Assembly: GCF_052076145.1 (NCBI RefSeq)
Contig: NZ_CP197246.1
Location: forward strand, 1,860,001 to 1,924,000
Length of the DNA: 64,000 bases
Source: Kitasatospora sp052076145
Lineage (GTDB): Bacteria > Actinomycetota > Actinomycetes > Streptomycetales > Streptomycetaceae
Direction: 5' to 3'
Below, piece by piece: positions 7,737-18,582 of this stretch. The notes below the pieces were generated by a model. That model did not search any database and was not told the origin of the DNA. It saw nothing but the letters and a program-made list of their open reading frames with translations. The position numbers and the translations under genes were made by a program. How positions within the stretch are numbered: the stretch's first letter is position 1; each line of letters begins with the position of its first letter.

Positions 7737-9632
7737 TCAGGCCTCGACGGAGACGCCCTCCAGCTTGGCGACCAGCGCGGCCACCCGGCCCGCGATGTCC
7801 GGGGCGGTCAGGCCGATCTCGGCCATGATCTGGTCCCGCGTCGCGTGGTCCAGGAACTCCTGCGGGATGCCGAAGTCACGCAGCGGCAGATCGACCCCCG
7901 CGTCGCGCAGCGCCTGGGCGACGGCCGAGCCGACACCGCCGGCCCGCCCGTTGTCCTCGACCGTGACGACGACCCGGTGCCGGGCCGCCAGGCCGGGCAG
8001 CGCCTCGTCGACGGGCTTGACCCAGCGCGGGTCCACGACGGTGCTGCTGATGCCCTGGGCGGCGAGCAGGTCGGCCGTCTCCAGGCAGAGCGGGGCCAAT
8101 GCGCCGACCGAGACGATCAGCACGTCCGGCCGCTCCTCGGCCGACTCGCGCAGCACGTCCATGCCGCCGACCCGCCCGACGGCCGGGACTGCGGGGCCGA
8201 CGGCGCCCTTGGAGTAGCGGACGACGGTCGGCGCGTCCGAGACCTCGACGGCCTCGCGCAGCTGGGCGCGGAGCTGGTCGGCGTCACGCGGGGCGGCGAG
8301 CCGCAGGCCGGGGACGAGGTTCATGATCGACATGTCCCACATGCCGTTGTGCGAGGCGCCGTCGGTGCCGGTGACACCCGCACGGTCCAGCACGAAGGTC
8401 ACGCCCAGCTTGTGCAGGGCGACGTCCATCAGCACCTGGTCGAAGGCGCGGTTCAGGAAGGTCGCGTACACCGCGACGACCGGGTGCAGCCCGGCGGTGG
8501 CCAGACCGGCGGCGGAGACGGCGGCGTGCTGCTCGGCGATGCCGACGTCGAAGATCCGCTCCGGGTACGCCTTCGCGAACGGCGCGAGACCGACGGGGTG
8601 CAGCATCGCGGCGGTGATCGCCACGATGTCCTTGCGCTCGCGGCCGAGGGCGACCATCTCCTCGCCGAAGACGCCCGTCCAGTCCTTGCCCGCGCTCTTG
8701 ATCGGCAGGCCGGTCTCGGGGTGGATCACGCCGACCGCGTGGAAGCGGTCCTCGTCGTTCTGCTCGGCGGCGCGGTAGCCGCGGCCCTTCTCGGTCAGGC
8801 AGTGCACGATCACCGGGCCGCCGAAGCCGCGCGCCTTGGTGAGCGCGGACTCCAGGGCGGTGAGGTCGTGGCCGTCGATCGGGCCGATGTACTTAAGGCC
8901 GAGGTCCTCGAACATGCCCTGCGGGGCGATGAAGTCCTTCAGGCCCTTCTTGGCGCCGTGCAGCGTCTCGAACAGCGGCTGCCCGACCACGGGGGTGCGC
9001 TGCAGCGCGTCCTTGCCCCAGGTCAGGAAGCGCTCGTAGCCCTTGGTGGTGCGCAGGGTGGCGAGGTGGTTGGCCAGACCGCCGATGGTCGGGGAGTACG
9101 AGCGCTCGTTGTCGTTGACGACGATGACGAGCGGGCGGTCCTTGGCGTCGGCGATGTTGTTGAGCGCCTCCCAGGCCATGCCGCCGGTGAGGGCGCCGTC
9201 GCCGATCACCGCGACGACCGGGCGGTCGTGGTGGCCCTGGAGCTGGTTGGCCTTGGCCAGGCCGTCGGCGTAACCGAGCACGGTGGAGGCGTGCGAGTTC
9301 TCGATCACGTCGTGCTCGGACTCGGCGCGGGACGGGTAGCCGGAGAGGCCGCCCTTCATCCGCAGCTGCGAGAAGTCCTGGCGGCCGGTGAGCAGCTTGT
9401 GCACGTAGCTCTGGTGGCCGGTGTCGAAGAGGATGCGGTCGCGCGGGGAGTCGAACACCCGGTGCAGCGCGATGGTCAGCTCGACCACCCCGAGGTTCGG
9501 CCCGAGGTGGCCGCCCGTCTTGGAGACCTCTTCCACCAGGAAGGTACGGATCTCCTCCGCCAGTGCGGGCAGCTGGGCCGGGGTGAGCCGGTCGAGATCG
9601 CGCGGTCCCCGAATGCGGGTCAGCAGGGCCAC
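7737..9632 (-). CDS. dxs: 1-deoxy-D-xylulose-5-phosphate synthase
   Basis: This enzyme condenses pyruvate with glyceraldehyde 3-phosphate, using thiamine diphosphate, in the first step of the MEP isoprenoid pathway. The start is GTG 9632, with GAGGAGG six bases upstream; it gives 631 residues beginning VALLTRIRGPRDLDRL, the usual N-terminus of actinobacterial Dxs. Visible signatures are GHQSYVHKLLTGR, the thiamine diphosphate/Mg loop GDGALTGGMAWEALNN, and the transketolase pyrimidine-binding segment with FDVGIAEQHAAVSAAGLA and DRAGVTGTDGASHNG. The C-terminal domain is complete. Longer upstream in-frame sequence (to 9803) is low-complexity and not family-like. A 19-bp palindrome lies about 110 bp upstream. 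Confidence 0.96.
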   Translation of the reverse strand: MALLTRIRGPRDLDRLTPAQLPALAEEIRTFLVEEVSKTGGHLGPNLGVVELTIALHRVFDSPRDRILFDTGHQSYVHKLLTGRQDFSQLRMKGGLSGYPSRAESEHDVIENSHASTVLGYADGLAKANQLQGHHDRPVVAVIGDGALTGGMAWEALNNIADAKDRPLVIVVNDNERSYSPTIGGLANHLATLRTTKGYERFLTWGKDALQRTPVVGQPLFETLHGAKKGLKDFIAPQGMFEDLGLKYIGPIDGHDLTALESALTKARGFGGPVIVHCLTEKGRGYRAAEQNDEDRFHAVGVIHPETGLPIKSAGKDWTGVFGEEMVALGRERKDIVAITAAMLHPVGLAPFAKAYPERIFDVGIAEQHAAVSAAGLATAGLHPVVAVYATFLNRAFDQVLMDVALHKLGVTFVLDRAGVTGTDGASHNGMWDMSIMNLVPGLRLAAPRDADQLRAQLREAVEVSDAPTVVRYSKGAVGPAVPAVGRVGGMDVLRESAEERPDVLIVSVGALAPLCLETADLLAAQGISSTVVDPRWVKPVDEALPGLAARHRVVVTVEDNGRAGGVGSAVAQALRDAGVDLPLRDFGIPQEFLDHATRDQIMAEIGLTAPDIAGRVAALVAKLEGVSVEA

Positions 9633-10232
9633 CCGTTCCTCCTCGTTCAAAGGTCCCGGGCCGCATGCGGCCCGACGGGCGTCGCTGCCCTTGGCGCCCC
9701 TGCGCTCCGACGGTCGCGGAGCGACGGGACTGGTCGAGTCTAGTGTCCGGTTGCCGGACACGGCCCGGTGGCCGATCCGTTGCGGGTCCGCCGCCTCGGC
9801 CACCGGCCGATTTTACCGCTCCCCGCACCGGTTGCCTGTCGCACCCGGCCCGTCGCGTCCGGTCCGGCCGCGCCCGGGAGAGGGTGCGCAGACGCGTACG
9901 CCCGGCACGGCGCCCACGGCACCGACTGTCGGAACCGCGCTGGTCACCGCCCTGGCGAGCCCGGTGGAGGCCGTCCGCCCTCGGTGCCGACCGCACCCGA
10001 CGGGGTGTCGGACCTCGGTGGGCGGGAGTGACTTCCACCACGTGTTCCGGCTCCGGTCCGACCACGTGCACATCACCCGGGACGACCCGAACGTGCCGTC
10101 CGGTCTCGAACAGATGCAGCAGCTCGACGACTCCCAGCGGTTCGCCCACCTCGGGTAGGCCCGCTGGCGGGGGTGTGCGGACGGCCCGATAGTCGGTCCC
10201 GGGGGCACCTGGGACTTGACGAAGGAGACGGC
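9633..10232. other. Intergenic region upstream of dxs without a convincing gene
   Basis: Frames on both strands are open here, but none shows a ribosome binding site, motif or compositional signal that would single it out. The region separates the divergent dxs and the Pro/Ala-tailed secreted protein and should carry both promoters. The only clear structure is the palindrome at 9743-9761. Confidence 0.5.
9743..9761. promoter_or_regulatory. Perfect palindrome upstream of dxs
   Basis: GTGTCCGG (9743-9750), a three-base TTG centre, and CCGGACAC (9754-9761). It lies 111 bp before the dxs start and could be a repressor operator. No matching regulator can be named from the window. Confidence 0.4.
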
Positions 10233-10769
10233 ATGCAAGGCTCTATCAGGATCGCGGCACTTGCGCTGACGGTAGGAGCAGGCTCGCTGCTGGCGGCCTC
10301 GCCCGCGTCGGCGACGACCCTGATCAGTATCGGCTCCAGCGCCGTCATCGACGCGAAGATCCCGAGCCGGGTGCACGTGGACGTCACCTACACGTGCGAC
10401 GTCGCGGACGGGCCGCGCTCGCTGAACATCTCGGCCGAGCAGACGGACCCACAGGACCCGTCCGAGGTGGCGTTCGGCTCCACCCGGGTGCCACCGACCG
10501 CCATCACCTGTGACGGCACCGAGCACACCCAGTCGGTGGTCATCCAGTCGAAAACGTCGAACTGGCTTCCCGATGTGGATGCGGTGCTGGTGACGGCCCT
10601 GTCCGACATCGGTTCGGCGCCCCCGGCCAACGCGGACGCGAAGCAGTACCCCTTGACGGCTGCCCCTGCACCAGCTCCCGCACCGGCTCCCGCGCCCGCA
10701 CCGGCTCCCGCGCCGACGCCCACCCCCGAGCCCGCCCCCGCACCGGTCCCCGTCGCGCCGGCCCCCTGA
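10233..10769 (+). CDS. Secreted protein with Pro-Ala repeat tail
   Basis: ATG 10233 follows GAAGGAGA; the product has 178 residues. Residues 1-28 are a signal peptide ending SPASA. The middle 120 residues look like a small beta-sandwich containing two Cys (YTCDV, ITCDG) that could form a disulfide. The last 40 residues are an almost uninterrupted run of Ala-Pro, then Thr-Pro and Glu-Pro, a rigid tail of the sort that spans cell walls. There is no sortase motif and no terminal transmembrane helix. Function unknown. Confidence 0.72.
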   Translation: MQGSIRIAALALTVGAGSLLAASPASATTLISIGSSAVIDAKIPSRVHVDVTYTCDVADGPRSLNISAEQTDPQDPSEVAFGSTRVPPTAITCDGTEHTQSVVIQSKTSNWLPDVDAVLVTALSDIGSAPPANADAKQYPLTAAPAPAPAPAPAPAPAPAPTPTPEPAPAPVPVAPAP

Positions 10770-10777
10770 ACCACGGA

Positions 10778-10812
10778 CGGGCCCCGAATCACCGACGTGA
10801 TCCCGGGGCCCG
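10778..10812. terminator. Bidirectional hairpin between convergent genes
   Basis: CGGGCCCCG (10778-10786) and CGGGGCCCG (10804-10812) pair across a 17-base loop, between the secreted-protein gene and xylH, which point toward each other. Confidence 0.6.
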
Positions 10813-10830
10813 CTGTGTCGTACGGGGTCG

Positions 10831-12110
<1,280 letters not shown>

Positions 12111-12114
<4 letters not shown>

Positions 12115-12890
12115 TTGGCCGCCTCCGCGGTGCGTGCCTGACGACGGGTCACGGCGTTGTCCGTGGCGCCCGTGATCGCGGCGATGATCGTCTCGTGGGT
12201 GGTCTCGGCGACCGGGAAGGCACCGTTGTTCTTGCCGAGCCGCAGCACGGCGACGGTGTCCGCGACGGCGCGGACGTCGGCCATGTTGTGGCTGATCAGG
12301 ATGACGCCGAGGCCGCGCTCGCGCAGCCGCTCGACCAGGTCGAGCACCTGGGCGGTCTGCTCGACGCCGAGGGCGGCCGTCGGCTCGTCCAGGATGACGA
12401 CCTTCGGCTCGCCGATCAGCGCGCGGGCGATCGCGACCACCTGGCGCTGACCGCCGGAGAGGCCGGCGATCGGGATGCGGACGCTGGGGATGCGGATGGA
12501 GAGGGTGGAGAGCAGCTCCCGGGCCTTCTGCTCCATCGCGACCTCGTCGAGCACGCCGAAGCGGCGCAGCTCGCGGCCGAGGTAGAGGTTGCCGACGACG
12601 TCGAGGTTGTCGCAGAGCGCGAGGTCCTGGTAGACGGTGGCGACGCCGAGGGCGGCGGCGTCGTGCGGCCGGTTGATGCTGACCGGCTTGCCCTCCCACT
12701 CGATGACGCCCTCGTCGATCGGGTGCACGCCCGCGATCGTCTTGACCAGGGTGGACTTGCCGGCGCCGTTGTCGCCGACCAGGGCGACGACCTCTCCGGC
12801 GTGCACCTCCAGGTCGACGTCGGTCAGCGCCTGGACGGCGCCGAACCGCTTGGAGACGCCGCGCAGCGCCAGTACGGGTGCGCTTGTCAC
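12111..12890 (-). CDS. xylG: Xylose-type ABC transporter ATP-binding protein (single domain)
   Basis: The 259-residue ATPase starts at GTG 12890 with GAGGAG nine bases upstream. It shows Walker A GDNGAGKSTLVK, the signature LSGGQRQVVAIARAL, Walker B VVILDEPTAALG and the H-loop LISHNM. It has one nucleotide-binding domain, unlike the fused two-domain RbsA/XylG proteins of enterobacteria, so two copies would assemble on the permease. It is separated from the upstream binding-protein gene by a 167-bp gap containing a hairpin, which probably makes it less abundant than the binding protein. Confidence 0.9.
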
Positions 12891-13001
12891 GTGAACCAAC
12901 TCCTCTTGTCCACCCCGTGCCGAGGGTGGCCGCCGCACCGCCCAGGGCGCAGTCGAATACGTGTGAGATCTCATGCCCCGTCAGCCGGGGCGGAGGTGGG
13001 C

Positions 13002-13031
13002 GCGGGGAACCCTCGACCGAGGGCTCCCCGC
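13002..13031 (-). terminator. Hairpin between xylF and xylG
   Basis: GCGGGGA (13002-13008) pairs with TCCCCGC (13025-13031), extended inward by ACCCTCG and CGAGGGC with an offset. It lies after the xylF stop and 111 bp before xylG. A partial terminator here would give more binding protein than transporter, a common arrangement in binding-protein operons. Confidence 0.6.
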
Positions 13032-13057
13032 TGACGTGCAGTTGCCTGACGGAACTG

Positions 13058-14161
13058 CTACTTGATGCCGGCGGCGGCGCAGGCGGCCGCCAAGTCGGCG
13101 GTGCAGATCTTCGCCGTCGGGTAGAGCTGGTCGGCGATGACGGTGTCCTTGAGGTTCGCCTTGGTGACCGAGACCGGGGTCAGCAGGGCGGAGGGCACCT
13201 TGTCGCCGGAGCCGCTGGTGGAGCTGGCGGTGGCGGTGGCGCTGACGTCCTTGCCGTTGAGCAGGTCGACGGCGAGCGCGGCGGCGGCCTCGGCCTCGGG
13301 CTTCGGGGCCTTGTAGACGGTGCTGGTCTGGGTGCCCGCGAGGATCCGCTGCAGGCCGGCCAGCTCGGCGTCCTGGCCGGTCAGCGGGACGGAGATGCCC
13401 GCGCCCTTGAGGGCGGTGGCGATGCCGCCGGCCATGCCGTCGTTCGCGGAGTAGACACCGGCGATGTTCGCGGCGGTGAGCTGGGTGATCGCGGCGGTCA
13501 CCTTCTGGTTGGCGACGGTGTCCTTCCAGAGCCCGCTCTGCTCGTAGGCGATCTTGACCTTGCCGTCGAGGACCTTGTGCGCGCCGGCCTTGAACATGGC
13601 GGCGTTCGGGTCGGCGTCGTCACCATTGATCATCACGATGTTGGCGGCCGGGGTGGCCTTGGCGCCGAGGGCGTCGAGCAGGGCCTGGCCCTGGAGCTCG
13701 CCGACCTTCTCGTTGTCGTAGGAGACGTACGCGGAGACCGGGCCCTGGGCCAGGCGGTCGTACGCGATGACCTTGATGCCCTTGTCGACGGCGGCCTGGA
13801 TCGAAGTCTTGACGGCAGCGGAGTCGACCGCGTCCAGGATCAGGACCTTGACGCCCTTGGTGATCATGGTGCTGACCTGCTGCGCCTGGGTGGCGGCGCT
13901 GCCCGCGGCGTTCGCGTAGTCGACGGTGCAGTCGGGGCAGGCGGCCTTGACCTTGGCCTCGATCAGCGGCTTGTCGAGCTGCTCGTAACGCGTGGTGGCG
14001 TTCTCGGGCAGGAGGAGGCCGATCGACTTGCTGCCACCGGCGGCGGAGGGCGCGGACGAGGCGGTGTTCTTGTCGCCTCCGGCCTTTCCACAGGCGGCCA
14101 TGGACAGGGCCATCGAAACCGCGGCGGTGCCGATCACAGCGCGACGCATCATTGCGTTCAT
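13058..14161 (-). CDS. xylF: Xylose-type sugar-binding lipoprotein
   Basis: The 367-residue product has an N-terminal lipoprotein signal: MRRAVIGTAAVSMALSMAAC, with the Cys at about residue 24 as lipidation site. The mature part matches periplasmic-binding-protein type 1 folds of xylose/ribose systems: IGLLLPENATTRYEQLDKP, then VLILDAVDS, VIAYDRLAQG, and GVYSANDGMAGGIATALK. ATG 14161 follows GGAGG. It is the first gene of the xylFGH transcript, and the 180-bp gap before it (14162-14340), containing an A+T-richer patch near 14245, should hold the promoter and the site for the neighbouring ROK regulator. Confidence 0.9.
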   Translation of the reverse strand: MNAMMRRAVIGTAAVSMALSMAACGKAGGDKNTASSAPSAAGGSKSIGLLLPENATTRYEQLDKPLIEAKVKAACPDCTVDYANAAGSAATQAQQVSTMITKGVKVLILDAVDSAAVKTSIQAAVDKGIKVIAYDRLAQGPVSAYVSYDNEKVGELQGQALLDALGAKATPAANIVMINGDDADPNAAMFKAGAHKVLDGKVKIAYEQSGLWKDTVANQKVTAAITQLTAANIAGVYSANDGMAGGIATALKGAGISVPLTGQDAELAGLQRILAGTQTSTVYKAPKPEAEAAAALAVDLLNGKDVSATATASSTSGSGDKVPSALLTPVSVTKANLKDTVIADQLYPTAKICTADLAAACAAAGIK

Positions 14162-14340
14162 GGTGGGGGGTGCCTCCCTGACGGCGCCGCAACATCGCGG
14201 CGAGGTGGAAGGGAGTCAACCCGCCCTGCTCGCTTGTCGTCAATAAGTAAATCCGGACTCGGGTAGATCCGAACCCTTTCGTTATCTTCCTGAAGGCGAA
14301 GCCGAGACCAAAGCGACCCCGGCCCCGCCCTGTCGAACGG

Positions 14341-15543
14341 TCAGACGGACGCCCCGACGGGCTGCACGGGCTGTCGGATTACGCCCGATTCGCCCATTTC
14401 GCTCATCACCAGCGCGAGCGCCCCGAGCACCTCCGCACGGCCGCCCAGCGTCCCCGGGACGACCGACAGCTGACGGGCCGCCGACGGGATCGCGTACCGC
14501 GCCACGGAGTCCCGGATCGGGGAAAGTACCAGCTCACCGGCCTCGGCGAGGTCTCCGCCGAGGATCACCCGGCGGGGGTTGAGCAGGTTGCACAGGGTCG
14601 CGACACCGGTGCCGATCTGCCGCCCGGCGTCGGCGATCACCCGGCGGCAGCCGAGATCGCCCTGCTGGGCCAGCTGGACGACCTTCGTCAGGGTCAACTC
14701 GCCCGGGTGGTTAGCGTTCAAGAGGTTGAGCAGGTAGCGCGAGCCGACGAAGGTCTCCAGACAACCTCTGTTGCCGCAGCGGCAGACCGGCCCCGACTCG
14801 TCCAGCGTGATGTGCCCGATCTCGCCCGCCGTGCCGCCCGGCCCCCGGTAGATCTGGCCGTTGATGACCAGCCCGGAGCCGACACCGCTGGCGACCTTGA
14901 TGTACGCGAGATCGCTCAGCCCGCGCCCCGCGCCCCAGACCAGCTCGCCGAGGGCGCCGAGGTTCGCGTCGTTGTCGACGTACACCTGCATGCCCAGGCG
15001 CTGGGAGAGCTCCAGGCCCGGCGTGATGCCCGTCCAGCCGGGCAGGATCGCGGTCGAGCCGAGCGCGCCGGTCTCCTGGTCGATCGGGCCCGGCACGCCG
15101 AGGCCGACGCCGATCACCTTGTCCGGGCGGAAGCCGGCCTCCTGGAGCAGCCGGGCGACGAGCGCCTCGGCCCGGTCGAAACCCTGCTCGGCGGAGACGT
15201 CCACGTCGATCGGCTCGCTGTCCTCGGCGAGCACCCGGTGCGCCAGGTTTCCGACGGCTACCCGGAGGTGGGTGTGGCCGAAGTCGACGCCCACCACGAT
15301 GCCCGCGTCGCCGCTGAGCGACACGCTGCGGGCCCGGCGGCCGCCCGAGGAGGTGTCGGCGACCACGACGGTGCCGCTCTCCTTCAGCTCCCGGACGATG
15401 TTGGACACCGTCGCCGCCGAGAGACCGGTGCTGCGGGCGATCTCGGCTTGGGTGAGCGAGCCGGCCATCCGGACGGCGCGCAGCACGCGTTCGAGGTTCG
15501 CCCGGTGCAGCGAGGACTGCGAGCCCGGTGTGTCCATCGACAT
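14341..15543 (-). CDS. rok7B7: ROK-family transcriptional regulator (Rok7B7-like)
   Basis: The 400-residue product begins at ATG 15543 behind GGGAGGG. Residues 15-75 are a winged HTH (LTQAEIARSTGLSAATVSNIVRELKESG). The rest is a ROK sugar-kinase-like fold: GVDFGHTHLRVAVG, the DNDAN loop (VYVDNDANLGALGE), and the ROK zinc motif CRCGNRGCLETFVG (GxCxCGxxGCxE class). It lies directly upstream of xylFGH on the same strand. From memory, S. coelicolor Rok7B7 (SCO6008) sits beside xylFGH and affects xylose uptake, carbon control and antibiotic production. Orthology here rests on domain and neighbourhood, not on an alignment. Confidence 0.85.
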   Translation of the reverse strand: MSMDTPGSQSSLHRANLERVLRAVRMAGSLTQAEIARSTGLSAATVSNIVRELKESGTVVVADTSSGGRRARSVSLSGDAGIVVGVDFGHTHLRVAVGNLAHRVLAEDSEPIDVDVSAEQGFDRAEALVARLLQEAGFRPDKVIGVGLGVPGPIDQETGALGSTAILPGWTGITPGLELSQRLGMQVYVDNDANLGALGELVWGAGRGLSDLAYIKVASGVGSGLVINGQIYRGPGGTAGEIGHITLDESGPVCRCGNRGCLETFVGSRYLLNLLNANHPGELTLTKVVQLAQQGDLGCRRVIADAGRQIGTGVATLCNLLNPRRVILGGDLAEAGELVLSPIRDSVARYAIPSAARQLSVVPGTLGGRAEVLGALALVMSEMGESGVIRQPVQPVGASV

Positions 15544-15875
15544 GATCCAACCCTCCCAGGGTGCGGGGAGTCCCCCGCCCCGTGCCGCGCCATTGCGGCC
15601 ACGTGTGTGAGCTACGACTGCTACGAGCGTATGACTACAAGCCCAGCTTCAACTTCTGAAGCCTATGGTCCGCCGACGGGTCGTCATTCCGTCAAGGGTG
15701 AACACAGATCGTTGCAGAACCTCTGCCCACGGACGGCCCCGCCACAACCGCGCCGCACCCCCAGGGGCACCGCCAGTAAGGGGGGACGGGCATTGGCCCG
15801 TAATCCCGGGGCTCCGGCGACGCCCCGCGTGGGAGGATGCGGTTCATCTCATGCCTTGACGAAGGAGTCCTGCGA
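15544..15875. other. Divergent promoter region between rok7B7 and pepN
   Basis: No gene is apparent in these 332 bases. The segment 15610-15665 is notably less G+C-rich and includes the inverted repeat at 15646-15662; it probably holds the rok7B7 promoter and operator. The pepN ribosome binding site GAAGGAG is at 15861-15867. Confidence 0.5.
15646..15662. promoter_or_regulatory. Small inverted repeat, candidate ROK autoregulatory site
   Basis: GCTTCA (15646-15651) and TGAAGC (15657-15662) flank ACTTC, about 100 bp upstream of rok7B7. Assignment to the ROK protein is inferred from position only. Confidence 0.35.
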
Positions 15876-18482
15876 GTGCCTGGCACCAACTTGACCCGTG
15901 AGGAGGCCCGCACCCGGGCCGAGCTCCTGCACGTGGACGCATACGACATCACGCTCGACCTGAGCGCTGCCCGCGAAGGCGGTACCTTCCGGTCCACCAC
16001 AGTGGTCCGCTTCACCGCCACCACGCCGGGCACGTCCACCTTCATCGACCTCGTCGCGCCCGGCGTGGCCGAGATCGAACTGAACGGTGAGCAGCTGCCG
16101 CTGGACAGCTTCGCCGACAGCCGGATCGCCCTCCCCGGCCTCCGCGCCGACAACGTGCTGCGCGTCGTCGCCGACTGCGCCTACACCAACACCGGCGAGG
16201 GCCTGCACCGCTTCGTCGACCCGGTCGACGGCGAGACCTACCTCTACACCCAGTTCGAGGTGCCGGACGCCCGCCGCGTCTTCGCCAACTTCGAGCAGCC
16301 CGACCTCAAGGCCGCCTTCACCTTCACCGTGACGGCGCCCACGGGCTGGGTCGTGGTCTCCAACTCCCCGACCCCGGTCCCGGCCGGCGACGGCACTGGA
16401 ACATCCAACGACGTCCAGGTCTGGAGCTTCGAGCCGACCGGCCGCATCTCCACCTACATCACCGCCCTCATCGCGGGCCCGTACGTCGGCGTCTTCGACG
16501 CGTACGAGAACGGCTCGCAGCACGTGCCGCTGGCCGTCTACTGCCGCCCGTCGCTGAAGGAGTTCCTCGACGCCGAGGCGATCTTCACCGTCACCAAGCA
16601 GGGGTTCGACTACTTCCAGGAGAAGTTCGACTACCCGTACCCCTTCCCGAAGTACGACCAGCTCTTCGTGCCGGAGTTCAACGCCGGCGCGATGGAGAAC
16701 GCGGGCGCCGTCACGCTGCGCGACCAGTACGTCTTCCGGTCCAAGGTGACCGACGCCGCGTACGAGTCGCGGGCCGCGACGATCCTGCACGAGCTCGCCC
16801 ACATGTGGTTCGGCGACCTCGTCACCATGGAGTGGTGGAACGACCTCTGGCTGAACGAGTCGTTCGCGACCTACGCCGAGGCGGTCTGCCAGGCCGAGGC
16901 CCCCGGCTCGCAGTGGCCGCACTCCTGGACGACCTTCGCCAACCAGATGAAGACCTGGGCATACCGGCAGGACCAGCTGCCCTCGACCCACCCGATCATG
17001 GCGGAGATCAACGACCTGGAGGACGTCCAGGTCAACTTCGACGGCATCACCTACGCCAAGGGCGCCTCGGTGCTCAAGCAGCTGGTCGCCTACGTCGGCC
17101 AGGACGCCTTCTTCCAGGGCGTGCAGGCCTACTTCAAGCGCCACGCCTGGGGCAACACCCGCCTCAGCGACCTGCTCGGCGCCCTCGAGGAGGCCAGCGG
17201 CCGCGACCTCAAGACCTGGTCGAAGGCCTGGCTCGAGACCGCCGGCATCAACGTGCTGCGCCCCGAGATCGAGCTGGCTGCCGACGGCACCATCACGTCC
17301 TTCACCGTGCTCCAGGAGGCCCCGGCGCTGCCCGTCGGCGCCAAGGGCGAGGCCGTGCTGCGCCCGCACCGGATCGCCATCGGCGCGTACGAGCTGCAGG
17401 ACGGCAACCTCGTCCGCACCGACCGGATCGAGCTGGACATCGACGGTGCCCGCACCGCCGTCCCCGCGCTCGTCGGCCGCCGCAAGCCCGCCGTGCTGCT
17501 GCTCAACGACGACGACCTCTCGTACACCAAGACCCGGCTCGACGAGGGCTCGCTGGCCGTCGTCACCGAGCACCTCGGTGGCTTCACCGAGTCGCTGCCG
17601 CGCGCGCTGTGCTGGTCCGCCGCGTGGGACATGACCCGCGACAGCGAGCTCGCCACCCGCGACTACCTCGCGCTGGCGCTCTCCGGCCTGGCCCGCGAGA
17701 CCGACATCGGCGTCGTCCAGTCGGTGCAGCGCCAGGTCAAGACGGCCCTCGACCTCTACGCCGACCCGGCGTGGCGCGAGGAGGGCCTGAACCGCTGGGC
17801 CGAGGCCGCCGAGCAGCAGCTGCGCGCCGCCGCCCCCGGCAGCGACCACCAGCTCGCCTGGGCCCGCGCCCTGGCCGGCGCCGCCCGGACGGACCAGCAG
17901 CTCGCACTGCTGGCCGGCCTGCTGGACGGCAGCGTCGAGCTCAAGGGCCTGGCCGTCGACACCGAGCTGCGCTGGACGCTGCTCTCCTCGCTCGTCTCCG
18001 CCGGGCGCGCGGACGCCGAGGCCGTCGAGGCCGAGCTCCAGCGCGACCAGACCGCTGCGGGCAAGGAGCACGCCGCGAGCTGCCTGGCCGCCCGGCCGAC
18101 CGCCGAGGCCAAGGCCGAGGCCTGGGCCTCCGTCGTCGAGCGCGACGACCTCACCAACTACGTCCAGGAGGCGGTGATCGGCGGCTTCACCCAGGCCGAC
18201 CAGCGCGACCTGACGGCCCCTTACGCCGAGAAGTACTTCGCGGCGATCAAGGGCATCTGGGAGACCCGCAGCCACGAGATCTCGCAGCAGATCATCGTCG
18301 GCCTGTTCCCGGTCTACCAGGTCAGCCAGGCCGCTCTGGACGCCGCCGACACCTGGCTCGCGGGCCCCGACCTCGCCCCGGCACTGCGCCGGATGGTCGT
18401 CGAGTCCCGCTCGGGCGTCGAGCGCGCGCTGAAGGCCCAGGCGGCCGACCGCGCGGCGGGCGCACGGGCCGCAGGTCAGTAG
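15876..18482 (+). CDS. pepN: Aminopeptidase N (M1 zinc metallopeptidase)
   Basis: This enzyme removes N-terminal residues from peptides in the cytoplasm. GTG 15876, eight bases after GAAGGAG, gives 868 residues, the usual size. The exopeptidase motif GAMEN is at 271-275. The zinc site HELAH is at 305-309 with the third ligand Glu328 in WLNESFA, the classical HExxH-18-E pattern. The C-terminal half is the helical ERAP1-like domain. No signal peptide is present. A strong hairpin follows the stop. Confidence 0.96.
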   Translation: MPGTNLTREEARTRAELLHVDAYDITLDLSAAREGGTFRSTTVVRFTATTPGTSTFIDLVAPGVAEIELNGEQLPLDSFADSRIALPGLRADNVLRVVADCAYTNTGEGLHRFVDPVDGETYLYTQFEVPDARRVFANFEQPDLKAAFTFTVTAPTGWVVVSNSPTPVPAGDGTGTSNDVQVWSFEPTGRISTYITALIAGPYVGVFDAYENGSQHVPLAVYCRPSLKEFLDAEAIFTVTKQGFDYFQEKFDYPYPFPKYDQLFVPEFNAGAMENAGAVTLRDQYVFRSKVTDAAYESRAATILHELAHMWFGDLVTMEWWNDLWLNESFATYAEAVCQAEAPGSQWPHSWTTFANQMKTWAYRQDQLPSTHPIMAEINDLEDVQVNFDGITYAKGASVLKQLVAYVGQDAFFQGVQAYFKRHAWGNTRLSDLLGALEEASGRDLKTWSKAWLETAGINVLRPEIELAADGTITSFTVLQEAPALPVGAKGEAVLRPHRIAIGAYELQDGNLVRTDRIELDIDGARTAVPALVGRRKPAVLLLNDDDLSYTKTRLDEGSLAVVTEHLGGFTESLPRALCWSAAWDMTRDSELATRDYLALALSGLARETDIGVVQSVQRQVKTALDLYADPAWREEGLNRWAEAAEQQLRAAAPGSDHQLAWARALAGAARTDQQLALLAGLLDGSVELKGLAVDTELRWTLLSSLVSAGRADAEAVEAELQRDQTAAGKEHAASCLAARPTAEAKAEAWASVVERDDLTNYVQEAVIGGFTQADQRDLTAPYAEKYFAAIKGIWETRSHEISQQIIVGLFPVYQVSQAALDAADTWLAGPDLAPALRRMVVESRSGVERALKAQAADRAAGARAAGQ

Positions 18483-18503
18483 CAGGTCAGCAGCAAGTCC
18501 CGG

Positions 18504-18561
18504 AAGGGGCGCGGGGAACGGCACGGAGGGGGCACCCTCGGCGCCGTTCCCCGCGCCCCTT
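18504..18561. terminator. Strong bidirectional terminator hairpin after pepN
   Basis: Perfect 19-bp arms at 18504-18522 and 18543-18561 with a 20-base loop, between the convergent pepN and sensor-kinase genes. A T-rich run (TTCTGTCTGCTTCTGTC) follows on the plus strand. Confidence 0.85.
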
Positions 18562-18582
18562 CTGTCTGCTTCTGTCTGCCTG

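Noticed and set aside
9633..10232. Several open frames upstream of dxs on both strands
   Set aside because: None has a ribosome binding site, motif or neighbour support; treated as intergenic.
15849..18524. 891-residue open frame antisense to pepN
   Set aside because: Shadow frame caused by high third-position G+C; the plus strand has complete M1 peptidase motifs.
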